Of a stretch of 64,000 nt of DNA, positions 52,486 to 61,979 are shown in pieces (within the stretch, counting starts at the first letter, position 1; the number at the start of each line of letters is the position of its first letter). The DNA comes from Luteitalea pratensis. GTDB lineage: Bacteria > Acidobacteriota > Vicinamibacteria > Vicinamibacterales > Vicinamibacteraceae. The position numbers and the translations under genes are program-made. Location: assembly GCF_001618865.1 (NCBI RefSeq), contig NZ_CP015136.1:6793001-6857000 (forward strand). The letters are read 5' to 3'. Below the pieces are notes generated by a model. It did not search any database. It was not told the DNA's origin and saw only the letters and a list, made by a program, of their open reading frames with translations.

Positions 52486-53427
52486 TCACCCGCCGCTTCT
52501 CAACCCGCCGGCACGTACCGCCCAGCGCAGTTTGGCGGACGCCGCACGCCGATTCGCGAACGTCTCCTCCCTGGCAGACCGCACGACCGTCTCCGCGATC
52601 TCGGCATAGACGCCGGCCCGTCGACCACTGCGGAAGGCCTGCTTCACACGCCGGTCCTCTCCCGAATGGAACGTGAGGACGACGACGCGGCCGCCCGGTG
52701 CGAGGCCGGAGGGAAGTGCGGCCAGCAGCGTCTCGAGCGCGTCGAGTTCGTCGTTCACGAGGATGCGCAGCGCCTGGAAGGTCCGCCGTATGGACATCTT
52801 CACCTCCGCGCGGGGTAATGCAGGCATCGCCGCGGTGAGCCCCGCCCGGATGAGCCGCTCGAGCGCGTGCGTCGTGCGGGGCAGTGCCTCCACGAGCAGA
52901 CTGGCAATGAGATCGGCGTGTGGTTCGTCGGCGTAATCGACGAGGATCGCACCGATCGCGGCCGCGTCCAGAGTGCCCAGCCGTTCCCATGCAGGCGGTC
53001 CGCTGGTGGGATCCATGCGCAGGTCGAGGGGCCCTGGATGCTTGTAGCTGAAGCCACGCGCGGGCGAATCGTGCTGCATCGACGACACACCGAGGTCGAC
53101 CAGGATTGCGTCGACGCGCTCGTACCCGTGCGAGGCAAGCACGGCAGGCAGCGAGCGGAAGTTCGCCTGCTGCGCGATGAACGTCTCGGGGCCGAACCCT
53201 GCCTCCCGAAGGCGGGCGAGCGTTGCTGGCAGTTCCACGGGGTCGACGTCGAGTCCGATCAGGCGCCCGCCCGGCTGAAGGCACTGAAGGATGGCCTGCG
53301 CGTGGCCGCCGCCGCCGAGGGTGCAATCCACGACGGCCTCGCCAGGTGTCGGCCGCAGGTGAGCCAACACCTCCGCAACCATGATCGGCCGGTGTGGCGA
53401 CGCGTCTGCCGGGGTGCCCCCGATCAC
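52486..53427 (-). CDS. rsmH: 16S rRNA m4C1402 methyltransferase RsmH (MraW)
   Basis: 313 residues, normal family length. Methylates N4 of C1402 in the 16S decoding site using SAM. Start HRPIMVAEVLAHL, SAM-binding DCTLGGGGHAQAIL and GLDVDPV, the catalytic-region VDAILVDLGVSSMQHDSPAR GFSY, and GGRVVVLTFHSGEDRRVKQA are all hallmark RsmH motifs. It is not beside mraZ, ftsL or other dcw-cluster genes but between a PQQ-type propeller and an esterase, so either the dcw cluster is split in this lineage or this is a second copy. Confidence 0.93.
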   Translation of the reverse strand: MIGGTPADASPHRPIMVAEVLAHLRPTPGEAVVDCTLGGGGHAQAILQCLQPGGRLIGLDVDPVELPATLARLREAGFGPETFIAQQANFRSLPAVLASHGYERVDAILVDLGVSSMQHDSPARGFSYKHPGPLDLRMDPTSGPPAWERLGTLDAAAIGAILVDYADEPHADLIASLLVEALPRTTHALERLIRAGLTAAMPALPRAEVKMSIRRTFQALRILVNDELDALETLLAALPSGLAPGGRVVVLTFHSGEDRRVKQAFRSGRRAGVYAEIAETVVRSAREETFANRRAASAKLRWAVRAGGLRSGG

Positions 53428-53467
53428 TTAACGAAGTCTCCTGTCTTCTCCGCGGTGCGGCCGTTCG

Positions 53468-54733
53468 CTAGCGGAGCTCCGTCACGCGAAAGAACTCGCC
53501 GGTCTTCTCCAGCAAGACCCCCGCAGTCCCATCGGGGAAAGTGAAGAACCTGGGATCTGGCCGAGCGTTGCCAGCAAGCGCCTTCAAGGTGGTGTCCTTG
53601 CCCTCGGCATCCACGACGCCGACTTCGAGAACCGCCTGCCTGCGCGCGGTCATCGGCCCCGTTGTCGCGAAGACGCGACCGCTGACCAGGTCACCGAACA
53701 AGAGCGTGATCCGCGAGAACGAAGGGCCGCCAGGTACGGGGCCGGAAACAGCGATTCGCTCGCCCGTCGCGCGTCCGACCTGCGCGATCGGCTGCACGAA
53801 GCCCGGCTCGTCGTCGGGCAACTGCGCTGCCGAGTTACCCAGGCGATCGATGTCGTAGGTGCCCTCGCGCGCCTTGCCGTCGACGGGATGTCGGCCCCAG
53901 CCGAAGTCGAGCGATGCAGACGACGAGAAATCGGTCAGGCGCGCGCCATTCACTTCCTCGGAGATCCAGCCACCCGGGTCGACGAACGTGAGCCAGCGCT
54001 CGCCTGCCCACGTGCCGATCGCCAGCCGCTGCGCGGCGCGCACACCGAGCGCCGCCACCGAGACCGCTCCATCGGATGGCGTGATCCGCATGATTTTCGC
54101 GAGATGTGTCTGCGCATCCTGACCGTGCCCGCGTCCGTCCTCGTACGAGTCGCCGTTGTCACCGACGGCAAACAGCACCAGGTCATCGTCGGCAACCACC
54201 AGTCCGCCGCCTGTGTGGCCCTCGCTGCGCATTTGCAAGGCCACGATCGGCCGTGGCGAAGTGAGAGTCTGGCCGTCGAACTGGTACTGCACCAGTACGT
54301 ACCAGCCGTCTGGGTCGCGCGGCGACATCAATCGCTTCACCCCCTTGGGCACCAACGACGATACGAATACAGCGTAGACATGGGTGCCGGCCCGATCGGC
54401 GGCGACGTTGATCAAACTCTCTCCGCCTAGCAGACGCACGCCTGGCGGCAACGATTTGGGTGTCAACAGCGTCGTCGCGGCATGGCCGTCCCAACGCGAC
54501 AACGTGCCCGCTTGATCGACCAGCAGGAGTTGATCTCCCGCAACAACGGGAGACGTCGGGTTGATGTGCGTGGGCATCACACCCACGCGATCAACGCGCA
54601 CGCGGAGGTCCGATGGCGCCGGCGGCGGTGGAGTCAGTCCTGGCTTCTGAGGCGGTGCTTGCGCGCCACGCAAGGTCACGCTGGCAGCGATGATCCCGGC
54701 GCACGCAACGAGGATCCGTGATTGGAGCCTCAT
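53468..54733 (-). CDS. Secreted PQQ-type/sorbosone dehydrogenase-like beta-propeller protein
   Basis: 421 residues. Signal peptide 1-24 (ILVACAGIIAASVTLRGAQ), Pro-rich linker, then a six-bladed propeller with SPVVAGDQLLLVDQAGTLSR, GGLVVADDDLVLFAVGDNGD and AKIMRITPSDGAVSV, characteristic of glucose/sorbosone dehydrogenase-like proteins (Asp-His-like GDNGD, K-I-xR). Usual catalytic His of soluble glucose dehydrogenase is not evident, so activity is uncertain. Its start overlaps the stop of the DUF1080 gene by 4 bp (ATGA). Confidence 0.8.
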   Translation of the reverse strand: MRLQSRILVACAGIIAASVTLRGAQAPPQKPGLTPPPPAPSDLRVRVDRVGVMPTHINPTSPVVAGDQLLLVDQAGTLSRWDGHAATTLLTPKSLPPGVRLLGGESLINVAADRAGTHVYAVFVSSLVPKGVKRLMSPRDPDGWYVLVQYQFDGQTLTSPRPIVALQMRSEGHTGGGLVVADDDLVLFAVGDNGDSYEDGRGHGQDAQTHLAKIMRITPSDGAVSVAALGVRAAQRLAIGTWAGERWLTFVDPGGWISEEVNGARLTDFSSSASLDFGWGRHPVDGKAREGTYDIDRLGNSAAQLPDDEPGFVQPIAQVGRATGERIAVSGPVPGGPSFSRITLLFGDLVSGRVFATTGPMTARRQAVLEVGVVDAEGKDTTLKALAGNARPDPRFFTFPDGTAGVLLEKTGEFFRVTELR

Positions 54734-55893
54734 GGTAGCGGCCTCACGAACACGTTCGCGAACTCGACCTTCCGGCCTGCTGGAACGAGCGCGATGCGTC
54801 CCCTGGCAGGCAATCGGTCCTGCGGCACGTCGGCCAGCACCACCGTGCCGTTCACCGTCATCGTCAACCGGTTGCCCTCGATGCGCTGGACGACACGGTT
54901 CCACTTGCCGGCAGCCTGTGCCGGACCGCCGGGCTGGGGCATTACCACCGTGCGAACACCCGGCAGCATGCGAGCCGAGACGACCGCTGCGGCCTGAGAC
55001 GCGGCGGGCTCGGCCTCGTCGACCCAGCGCCAGTCGGCGATCACCTCGATGTCGCCGTAAGGGTCCGACGAGAGCAGCGGCTTGCCGGGTGCAGGTATCG
55101 CGGCCTCGTAGGCGATGGTCCAGTCGTTGGTACGCCACCGCGGCGCCTGATCCGGCGGCAATTGCCACCCCGTCATGGTCTTGCCGTCGTAGAGCGCCTT
55201 GTGACCCGCGTCCGCGGCGGCCACCTGCTCCGGTGGGAGCGTGCCGGCACTCAGTAGCTCCCGGATCCGGATGTTACGGAACAACGTGGGCGCGCCCTCC
55301 GACTCCAGCGCGATGTAGCCCTTGCGCGGCGAGATGTCGTAACCGCCCGACACCTCCTTGCCGTTGACGGCCAGCTTCAGGGAGCCCTTGTTGGCCGTGA
55401 TGCGGTAGTGGTTCCACTCGCCAGGCCCCTTCGCGCGGTGCTCGCTCGGCAGGCTGCGCATCGTGCCCTTCGGGTGTGGCCGGTCGGGCGTGAGTCCCGC
55501 GCCGTGGATGGCAAAGACGTCGCCGTGGCTGGTATACGTCTCAGAGTTGCGGCCGTCGAGCACCTGCACCTCGATGGCGCGTTCGAACGGCTGGCCCCGC
55601 GCCGGCAGGGCGTCTGCCCAGATGAACACGCCGGCGTTACCCAACGGCTTCACGTGCTGGTACTCGAGTTCGAGCACGAAATTCTCGTACATCCGCTCGG
55701 TGCGAATCTCGCAGACGGGGACACCGGTCGAGGTGATCATGCCTTCGCGCACGCCGAAGGTATCGGGCGCACAGTTGATGTTCACCCACCCTTTCAGCGT
55801 CGTGCCGTCCAACAGCGGGACGAACCCGGGCTCCGGCTGGATGGCGCCGATCGACAAGGCGCCGACGAGAAGGAAGATGGCACGTCGCGACAT
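54730..55893 (-). CDS. Secreted double DUF1080 (3-keto-disaccharide hydrolase-like) protein
   Basis: 387 residues. Signal peptide 1-18. First DUF1080 jelly roll ~22-212: GFVPLLDGTTLKGWVNINCA, FVLELEYQHVKPLGNAGVFI, GEWNHYRITANKGSLKLAVN, GYIALESEGAPTLFRNIRIR. Second, more divergent, ~235-385: KALYDGKTMTGWQL, AAGKWNRVVQRIEGNRLTMT. The family includes 3-keto-glycoside hydrolases and lectin-like carbohydrate binders. It is the first gene of the four-gene minus-strand run (DUF1080, propeller, rsmH, esterase), and its start is 32 bp from the divergent M28 peptidase start, so they may share a promoter region. Confidence 0.88.
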   Translation of the reverse strand: MSRRAIFLLVGALSIGAIQPEPGFVPLLDGTTLKGWVNINCAPDTFGVREGMITSTGVPVCEIRTERMYENFVLELEYQHVKPLGNAGVFIWADALPARGQPFERAIEVQVLDGRNSETYTSHGDVFAIHGAGLTPDRPHPKGTMRSLPSEHRAKGPGEWNHYRITANKGSLKLAVNGKEVSGGYDISPRKGYIALESEGAPTLFRNIRIRELLSAGTLPPEQVAAADAGHKALYDGKTMTGWQLPPDQAPRWRTNDWTIAYEAAIPAPGKPLLSSDPYGDIEVIADWRWVDEAEPAASQAAAVVSARMLPGVRTVVMPQPGGPAQAAGKWNRVVQRIEGNRLTMTVNGTVVLADVPQDRLPARGRIALVPAGRKVEFANVFVRPLP

Positions 55894-55925
55894 GCGGGCA
55901 GTCTAACTCGTCTACCCTGTCTGGC

Positions 55926-57572
55926 ATGCCAGCTCGACGCCTCGCCTGCGGACTGTTGTCCGTGCTCGTGTCTGCGGCGCCCACCGCCCGCGCGCAGGAC
56001 GCGGCGCTGCCGGCGGCCGCGCGTGCCGCAGCCGACGGGATCACCGCGGCAGCACTGGCGCGTGATCTCGACTACTTCGCGGCCGACGCGTTGCGCGGAC
56101 GCGACACCGCGTCGCCCGGTTTCGACGCGGCGGCGACGTACATCGAGGCGCGCCTGAAGGCCGCCGGCGTGACGCCCGCCGGCGATGCCGGCACATTCCG
56201 GCAGCACTACGACTTGCGCGAACTGCGGGTGAACACCGCCGCCGCGTCACTCGAGATCGCCGGGCGTCGGTTTGCGTTCGGCACCGACTTCGTCCTGCGG
56301 TCGTTCGCCGGACCGATCGATGCGACCGTGCCGGTGGTGTACGTGGGGCACGGCTGGCATGCCCCGGCGCGCGGCTTCGACGCCTGGGCCGGCCTCGACG
56401 TGCGCGGCAAGCTGGTGCTGGCGCACGGGCCACGCGCGATGCCGAAGGGCGTCACCATCACGCAGATCGGACGCGTCGCCGTTGGCGCCTCCTCGGTATT
56501 CGCCGAGGCGAAGGCGCGCGGGGCGGTCGGCGTCCTCTTCCTCACCGCCTCTGATCCCAAGGCCGACTGGACCACGATGCAGTCGGCCAACCTGCTCCGC
56601 CGAGAGATCGACCCGGTGGTGCCATCGGCCTACGCGGCGCCACCCATCACGTCACTGCTGCTCGCCCGGCCAGCGATAGAGGCCCTCCTGGCGGGCGATC
56701 GCGTCGACGCCGGCACGCTGGTCGCGCGCGGCGACAAGGGTGACTACCCTCGACCGTTCCAGCTGGCGCGGCGCATCCGCGTGCACGTGCCGCTCGCGTC
56801 GGTGGCGAGCGAGCGGCCGTTCAACGTGGTGGCTATGATCAAGGGCAGCGATCCCCTTCTGGAGGACGAGTACGTGACGGTCGCATCGCATCTCGACGGC
56901 GCCGTCGGCATGGGCGAAGTCGACGGCGACCGCATCTACAACGCGGCCGACGACAACGCCACCGGCAGCGCCGGCACGCTGGCGATCGCCGAGCAGATCA
57001 TGAAGGGGCCACGTCCGAAACGGTCGCTGATCTTCATCTGGGACAGTGGCGAGGAACGCGGGCTCTGGGGCACGCGGCGATTCGTGCACCAGCCGCCGGT
57101 GCCGCTCGACCGAATCGTCGCGCACGTCAACGTCGACATGATCGGCGCGACACGTGCGCCTGGCACTCCCGACGCGGGCTCGGCAGACGCAACCGGACCG
57201 AACGAAGTGTTCCTGATGGGACCCGGCGTGCTGAGTCCCACCGTCGACGCCCTGCTCGAGCGCGTGAACGCGTCGTACCTGCGGATGACGCTCAATCGCC
57301 GTGACGATCGGCCGGAAAGCGAGTACTTCTATCCGCGCACGGATGCCGGGCCATACCTCGAGCGCGGCATCCTCATCGTCGGCTTCACCACGGGATCGCA
57401 TCCACGCTACCACCTGCCCACCGACGAGGCGCGGTACCTGGACCCGGCCAAGATGGAAGCCGTCGCGCGGACCATATTTGCCAGCGTCTGGGCGCTCGCG
57501 AACACTGCCGACCGCCCTCGTATCGAACGAGAGATTCCCGCGACGGTGCCGCGATACATGACGCACCACTGA
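55926..57572 (+). CDS. Secreted M28-family zinc aminopeptidase
   Basis: 548 residues. Signal peptide 1-23 (VSAAPTARAQ). PA-type insert ~130-260 (VVYVGHGWHAPARGFDAWAG LDVRGKLVL). M28 catalytic domain with zinc ligands H322 (ASHLDG), D342/D343 (NAADDNATG), E376/E377 (DSGEERGLWG), D404 (VNVDMIG) and H496 (HPRYHLPTDE). All metal and catalytic residues are present. It likely trims peptides in the periplasm. Followed on the same strand by the acetylesterase after 60 bp. Confidence 0.93.
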   Translation: MPARRLACGLLSVLVSAAPTARAQDAALPAAARAAADGITAAALARDLDYFAADALRGRDTASPGFDAAATYIEARLKAAGVTPAGDAGTFRQHYDLRELRVNTAAASLEIAGRRFAFGTDFVLRSFAGPIDATVPVVYVGHGWHAPARGFDAWAGLDVRGKLVLAHGPRAMPKGVTITQIGRVAVGASSVFAEAKARGAVGVLFLTASDPKADWTTMQSANLLRREIDPVVPSAYAAPPITSLLLARPAIEALLAGDRVDAGTLVARGDKGDYPRPFQLARRIRVHVPLASVASERPFNVVAMIKGSDPLLEDEYVTVASHLDGAVGMGEVDGDRIYNAADDNATGSAGTLAIAEQIMKGPRPKRSLIFIWDSGEERGLWGTRRFVHQPPVPLDRIVAHVNVDMIGATRAPGTPDAGSADATGPNEVFLMGPGVLSPTVDALLERVNASYLRMTLNRRDDRPESEYFYPRTDAGPYLERGILIVGFTTGSHPRYHLPTDEARYLDPAKMEAVARTIFASVWALANTADRPRIEREIPATVPRYMTHH

Positions 57573-57632
57573 GAGCGGTGCGTCGGCCTCGCAAGACCTC
57601 ACACACCGAATGCCTGCCCGAGGAGTAACGCG

Positions 57633-58427
57633 ATGCGCAGAATCGTGCTGACGTTGTTGGGTATCGCGGTGCTGGCGACCACCGGTGTCGCGCAGTCGCC
57701 CGCAGTCCCGGCAACCGGGTCCATGGACCTGTTCCTGCTCGTCGGCCAATCGAACATGGCCGGACGAGGCAGGGTCGAATCGCAGGACACCGCGCCCATC
57801 CCGCACGTGCTGATGCTCGACAGGCAGCGGACCTGGGTACCCGCCGTCGATCCGATGCACTTCGACAAGCCCATTGCAGGGGTCGGCCTCGGCCGGAGCT
57901 TCGCCGCCCGCATCGCCGACAGCCACCCCGGCGTGACCATCGGACTGATTCCGGCCGCGGTCGGTGGTTCACCCATCGACGCATGGCAGCCCGGCGTGTA
58001 CTACGAACCGACGAAGAGCCATCCCTGGGACGATGCGATCGCTCGCGCGCGCGTCGCCCTGGCATCAGGGACGTTGAAGGCAATCCTCTGGCACCAGGGG
58101 GAATCCGATGCGACGGCCGACCTCGCACCAGGCTATGAAGCGAAACTGCACGATCTGATCGCTCGCCTCAGGACGGCACTCGACGCTCCGGACGTGCCCT
58201 TCATCGTCGGGCAACTCGGGCAGTATCCGGACGTGCCGTGGGACGCGTCGCGGCGCATCGTCGACGCCGCGCACCGCTCGCTGCCGGGCAAGGTTCGACG
58301 CACCGCGTTCGTCTCGAGCGACGGCCTCGTGCACGGCGGCGACAAGGTGCACTTCGACACTCCGTCGTTGCGCGAACTCGGCCATCGATACGCGGACGCG
58401 TACCTGTCGCTCAGCGCCCGCCCCTGA
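57633..58427 (+). CDS. Secreted CE6/SASA-type carbohydrate acetylesterase
   Basis: 264 residues. Signal peptide 1-20. SGNH-like catalytic set: S40 in LLVGQSNMAGRG, AAVGGSPIDAW (110-119), WHQGESD (153-159), and D237/H240 in GGDKVHFD. This is the sialate O-acetylesterase/acetylxylan esterase (CE6) pattern; it removes acetyl groups from plant or bacterial glycans. Its last 17 bases overlap the end of the convergent VanZ-like gene. Confidence 0.92.
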   Translation: MRRIVLTLLGIAVLATTGVAQSPAVPATGSMDLFLLVGQSNMAGRGRVESQDTAPIPHVLMLDRQRTWVPAVDPMHFDKPIAGVGLGRSFAARIADSHPGVTIGLIPAAVGGSPIDAWQPGVYYEPTKSHPWDDAIARARVALASGTLKAILWHQGESDATADLAPGYEAKLHDLIARLRTALDAPDVPFIVGQLGQYPDVPWDASRRIVDAAHRSLPGKVRRTAFVSSDGLVHGGDKVHFDTPSLRELGHRYADAYLSLSARP

Positions 58428-59637
58428 GCAACGCGCCGGTGCCGAGCATGGCGAGGATCGTGAACAGCACCGCGGAGGTATCGGGGCCTCGCCCGGGAAT
58501 TCGCGTTTGCGCCAGTTCGAGCGCGAGCACGAGCACGAGCATCGCGAGCGGCCAGCGCCGGGCCTGCGCCCGGTCTCGCTGCCGCTGGGCCGTGTGGGCC
58601 GCGACGACCACGCCGCAGCCTGCCCAGGCAAAGAGCGCCGCGAAGTCGAGCGCGCCGAGGCGTTGGCCGAGTCCGACGAGCGGGATCCAGCTGAAGGCGT
58701 GCGTGCCACCGGCCGCCGGGCGCAACTCATAGGTCGCCACGACCATCACGACACCGGTCAGGAGCACCCGCGGCCACCAGGCATGGCCCTCCGGGTACGG
58801 CATCAGCAGCAGGGCCGGCGCTGCCAGGCCGATGGCGGCCGCGACGCCAACGAGTTCCTCGACGGTCAGCGGCGACGGGGCCGCGAGCATCACCTGTAGC
58901 GCGAGGCACCCGGCCACGGTGGCAAACAGCGACGCGGTTGCCATGAGACGAGACGATGCCGCGAGGCGACAGGCGGCGACCAGCGCCAGCCAGGCGCCGA
59001 AATGGCGCAGCAGGTTCCATCGGTCGAGTGGAATGGCGTCCTGCCAGTGGCGCAGGAAGGCGAGGTTCCTGGCAAAGGTGCCCACGTCGGCCGTGAACGC
59101 CCACGGCATCGTCTGCGCGAGGACCCACAGCATGACGATCGACATCGCACCCACGCGGAGTCGCGCGCCAGAGGCACTCTCGTGCGTGCCGGGCGCCCGG
59201 GCCGGCTCCATCGCCCGGGCCACTGCCGGCAGTATCAGCGCCAGGGCCGCGCCAAGGGCCGCGCCGGCTGAATTGGTGGCCCAGTCGGTCGCCGACGAGA
59301 CGCGGTTGGTCTGGCAGGACTGCGCCATTTCGAGGGCAAGGGAGAACAAGGACACCAGCGCGACGCTCGCGAACATCGAGGAGATGCGACGCCCCCTCCA
59401 TCGCGCCTCGGCGCTGGCCGTGACCGCGCACAGCCACCCGAGTGGGACGTACCCCAGGACGTTGGCCAGGACGTCGATGCGCGAAACGTGGTGCGATGGC
59501 CACGCGAGCACGTCACCGCCACACACCCATGCGCCGCCGTCGGCAAGCGACTGGTAGGCGATGAACGCCGCGTAAAGGAGCACCGGGCCGATGCTCCTCC
59601 AGCGGAGGTGCGTCTCCGCGTGCAGGGGCCATTCCAC
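58411..59637 (-). CDS. VanZ-like multi-pass membrane protein
   Basis: 408 residues, ~10 hydrophobic helices. The first third has the VanZ pattern: RIDVLANVLGYVPLGWLCAV (~58-77), FSLALEMAQSCQTNRVSSAT (E in ALEMAQ), DWATNSAGAALGAAL. The second half is an extra membrane region with GLGQRLGALDFAALFAWAGC and another LALELAQTRIPGR, so it may be a duplicated VanZ unit. GTG 59637 is used; no strong ribosome site was found, and the frame is open far upstream as antisense of the peptidase. VanZ proteins affect teicoplanin resistance in some species; here the role is unknown. Confidence 0.8.
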   Translation of the reverse strand: MEWPLHAETHLRWRSIGPVLLYAAFIAYQSLADGGAWVCGGDVLAWPSHHVSRIDVLANVLGYVPLGWLCAVTASAEARWRGRRISSMFASVALVSLFSLALEMAQSCQTNRVSSATDWATNSAGAALGAALALILPAVARAMEPARAPGTHESASGARLRVGAMSIVMLWVLAQTMPWAFTADVGTFARNLAFLRHWQDAIPLDRWNLLRHFGAWLALVAACRLAASSRLMATASLFATVAGCLALQVMLAAPSPLTVEELVGVAAAIGLAAPALLLMPYPEGHAWWPRVLLTGVVMVVATYELRPAAGGTHAFSWIPLVGLGQRLGALDFAALFAWAGCGVVVAAHTAQRQRDRAQARRWPLAMLVLVLALELAQTRIPGRGPDTSAVLFTILAMLGTGALLRGGR

Positions 59638-59663
59638 TCCTACATCATCGCCTGCCCGTGAGA

Positions 59664-61100
59664 CTATCGCGCGGCGGCGAGGTCGCGAACGATCTCGAAG
59701 TGCACGCGCACGAACTTCAGGAAGCCCTCTTCGAGGATGCGCTCCTGGTCGCTGTGGGCCCCGAAACCGAGTGTCGCATCCTCGGTGTCGGCGACGGGAC
59801 CGATGCCGTAGCACTGCACGCCCCGGGCCCGGACCTGCGCCATGTCGGTGCCACCGGTCAGCATCGACGGCAGCGTCGGCACGCCATATACCTTCTTGTG
59901 CGCCGCTTCGATGGCCTTGAAGGCCTCGGTGTCCAGGCGCGACGGCGCCGACCCGGGACGCGTCGGATAGCTCTCCACCCGGGTCACGGCGATGGCCGGG
60001 TCGTCGACGATTGCGCGAAGGCGCTCGAGGAACGCCGGGAAGTCCTCGTCCGGCAACGCGCGGATGTCGAGCGTCGCCTCGGCCTCCGACGGAATCACGT
60101 TGCGCAGGTAGCCGCCCTTGATGATGTTGGGCGAGATCGACGTGCGGATCTGCGACGACAGCGACGGCTCGTTGGCGGCGAGGTGGTCCTGTACGCGCTC
60201 GAGATCTCGGCCTTCCACGAGCGCACGGTAGGGTTCGGCCTCCTCGGGGGACGAGAGCCGCGCCAGGCCAGTGAAATACGCCCGCGTGGTGTCGTTGAGG
60301 CGCATCGGCGTGCGCCACGCCGCGATCCTGGCAATCGCCTGCGACAGGTGCACGATCGCGTTGCTCTGGAGCGGCACCGACCCATGGCCAGCGGTGCCAC
60401 GCGCCACCAGGCTGATCGTGTGTGCGATCTTCTCGGTCGTCGCCACCGCGGCGAACCGGACCTGCCCGGCAGTCCGCTCCACGCCACCGCCTTCGGCCAG
60501 GCAGTACTCGGCGTCGATGTCGGCCCAGTGATCCGCCACCATGTGGTTGATGCCGAACGGCCTGTTGCCCTCCTCGCTCGCTTCGGCGAGGAACACCACA
60601 TCGCGATCGAGGCGGACTCCGCTGCGCTTCAGTTGCAGCACGGTCATGAGCCCCGCGACGACGCTCGGCTTGTCGTCCTGCGTGCCTCTGGCATAGATGT
60701 AGCCGCCTTCACGCGTGGCCGAGAACGGCGGGTGCTTCCATTTCGTCGCGTCCACGGTCACAACGTCTGTGTGGCCCATCACGAGCAGCGGACGCTTCGT
60801 GCCAGAGCCCCGGAGGCGAGCCACCAGGTTGGGCCGCTTCGGATCGAGCGCAAACACGCGAGTCTCGATGCCGGCCTCCTCCAGCACGCCCTTCAGGTAC
60901 TCGACGACGAGCACCTCGTTGCCTGGCGGGTTCTGGGTGTCGAGGCGGAGGATGGCGAGAAAGTGCCGCAGTGCCTCTTCGTCTGGTGACTCGTAGGCGC
61001 CGACCTTCGGGTAGGCCGATCGGTAGGCGTCGACCTTCAGGTCGACGCCCAGCAACAGCATCGCCGTCACTGCAATCGCCAGCCGTCGCGATTTCGTCAT
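59664..61100 (-). CDS. Secreted M20-family metallopeptidase
   Basis: 478 residues. Signal peptide 1-25 (RLAIAVTAMLLLGVDLKVDA). Two-zinc site: H110 and D112 (VMGHTDVV), D142/D143 (GTQDDKP), E176/E177 (LAEASEEG), and H in GFGAHSDQER near the end. A dimerisation (lid) domain, ~225-370, contains AHTISLVARGTAGHGSVP. Family members cleave dipeptides or N-acyl amino acids; the relaxed active-site context suits an exported carboxypeptidase/dipeptidase. ATG 61100 starts the signal peptide. Confidence 0.92.
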   Translation of the reverse strand: MTKSRRLAIAVTAMLLLGVDLKVDAYRSAYPKVGAYESPDEEALRHFLAILRLDTQNPPGNEVLVVEYLKGVLEEAGIETRVFALDPKRPNLVARLRGSGTKRPLLVMGHTDVVTVDATKWKHPPFSATREGGYIYARGTQDDKPSVVAGLMTVLQLKRSGVRLDRDVVFLAEASEEGNRPFGINHMVADHWADIDAEYCLAEGGGVERTAGQVRFAAVATTEKIAHTISLVARGTAGHGSVPLQSNAIVHLSQAIARIAAWRTPMRLNDTTRAYFTGLARLSSPEEAEPYRALVEGRDLERVQDHLAANEPSLSSQIRTSISPNIIKGGYLRNVIPSEAEATLDIRALPDEDFPAFLERLRAIVDDPAIAVTRVESYPTRPGSAPSRLDTEAFKAIEAAHKKVYGVPTLPSMLTGGTDMAQVRARGVQCYGIGPVADTEDATLGFGAHSDQERILEEGFLKFVRVHFEIVRDLAAAR

Positions 61101-61168
61101 GCGTGAGATTGTGACGCAAGGACGCGCTGGACACGCGAGCGACACGACTCGCCGATGCGGCGCCGGGG

Positions 61169-61951
61169 TCAGGCGAGGTGTCGCACGAGCCAGGGCACGA
61201 CGGCATCGCAGACGGCGGGAATCGCGCCCGTGAACCGGTGGTCGACGCCTGGCAGGACGACCAGATCAGGACGGCCGCCGGCCGCCGCCCGGGCGTCGAG
61301 CGAGTCCTGCAAGGGCACGAGTTCGTCGGCATCGCCGTGCACCAGCAGCCACGGCACGCGGACCGCCGCGGCCTGAGCCGTGAGTGAGGCGAGCCGCGCC
61401 GCGTCCGCCTCGAGCGCGTGATTCCAGGCACATCCGGGCTTGTCGAGCATCAGCCCCCCGTACGGCAGGTGGCCGAAGGTGCGCTGCATGAAGGTGTGAA
61501 CGTGGAACATGCCGGCCAGCGAGACGAGCAACTCGATGCGGTCGTCTGCGGCGGCGCGGATGGCGCCGACTGCGCCCCCCATGCTGTGGCCCGCATACAT
61601 CAACCGCGTTACACCCCACGCCTGCAACGCATCGAGCACGCTGCCGAGGTCGGCCACTTCCTTTGTCGGCGTCACGTCCTCGAAGCGTCCTTCGGACGCG
61701 CCGTTGCCGGCAAACGAGACGAGCACCGACGCGATGCCCGCATGGCTCAGCGCGGCACTCAGTTCGGTCTGCCAGGGCCGGTCCCAATGCGACGTCACAC
61801 CGTGGCCGATCACGACCATCGGTGCTGACCGCGGATCGGAACTCGCAGGCGACCGATCGCCCCTGGCGTGTCGCCACGCCGCGTCGATCCGCTCGCCCTC
61901 GGCATTACGGATCTCGAACGGCAGCAAGCGGAGGTCAGAAGCGGCCGACAT
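61169..61951 (-). CDS. Alpha/beta hydrolase (dienelactone hydrolase/S33-like)
   Basis: 260 residues. Nucleophile elbow YAGHSMGGAVG, oxyanion loop IGHGVTSHWDRPWQ, acid in VHGDADELVPL and His in PGVDHRF, in the right order. ATG 61951 has AGGGA upstream; GTG 62005 is possible and would overlap the UPF0261 stop at 61980. Last gene of a three-gene run with the UPF0261 and PEP-hydrolase-like genes, so it may act on the same pathway's product, but the substrate is not inferable. Confidence 0.85.
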   Translation of the reverse strand: MSAASDLRLLPFEIRNAEGERIDAAWRHARGDRSPASSDPRSAPMVVIGHGVTSHWDRPWQTELSAALSHAGIASVLVSFAGNGASEGRFEDVTPTKEVADLGSVLDALQAWGVTRLMYAGHSMGGAVGAIRAAADDRIELLVSLAGMFHVHTFMQRTFGHLPYGGLMLDKPGCAWNHALEADAARLASLTAQAAAVRVPWLLVHGDADELVPLQDSLDARAAAGGRPDLVVLPGVDHRFTGAIPAVCDAVVPWLVRHLA

Positions 61952-61979
61952 CGTCTCGCGGTCCCTGAAGGCGTCCAGG

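Noticed and set aside
59658-60989. 443-codon plus-strand ORF opposite the M20 peptidase
   Set aside because: Antisense shadow; the minus strand has full zinc-ligand motifs.
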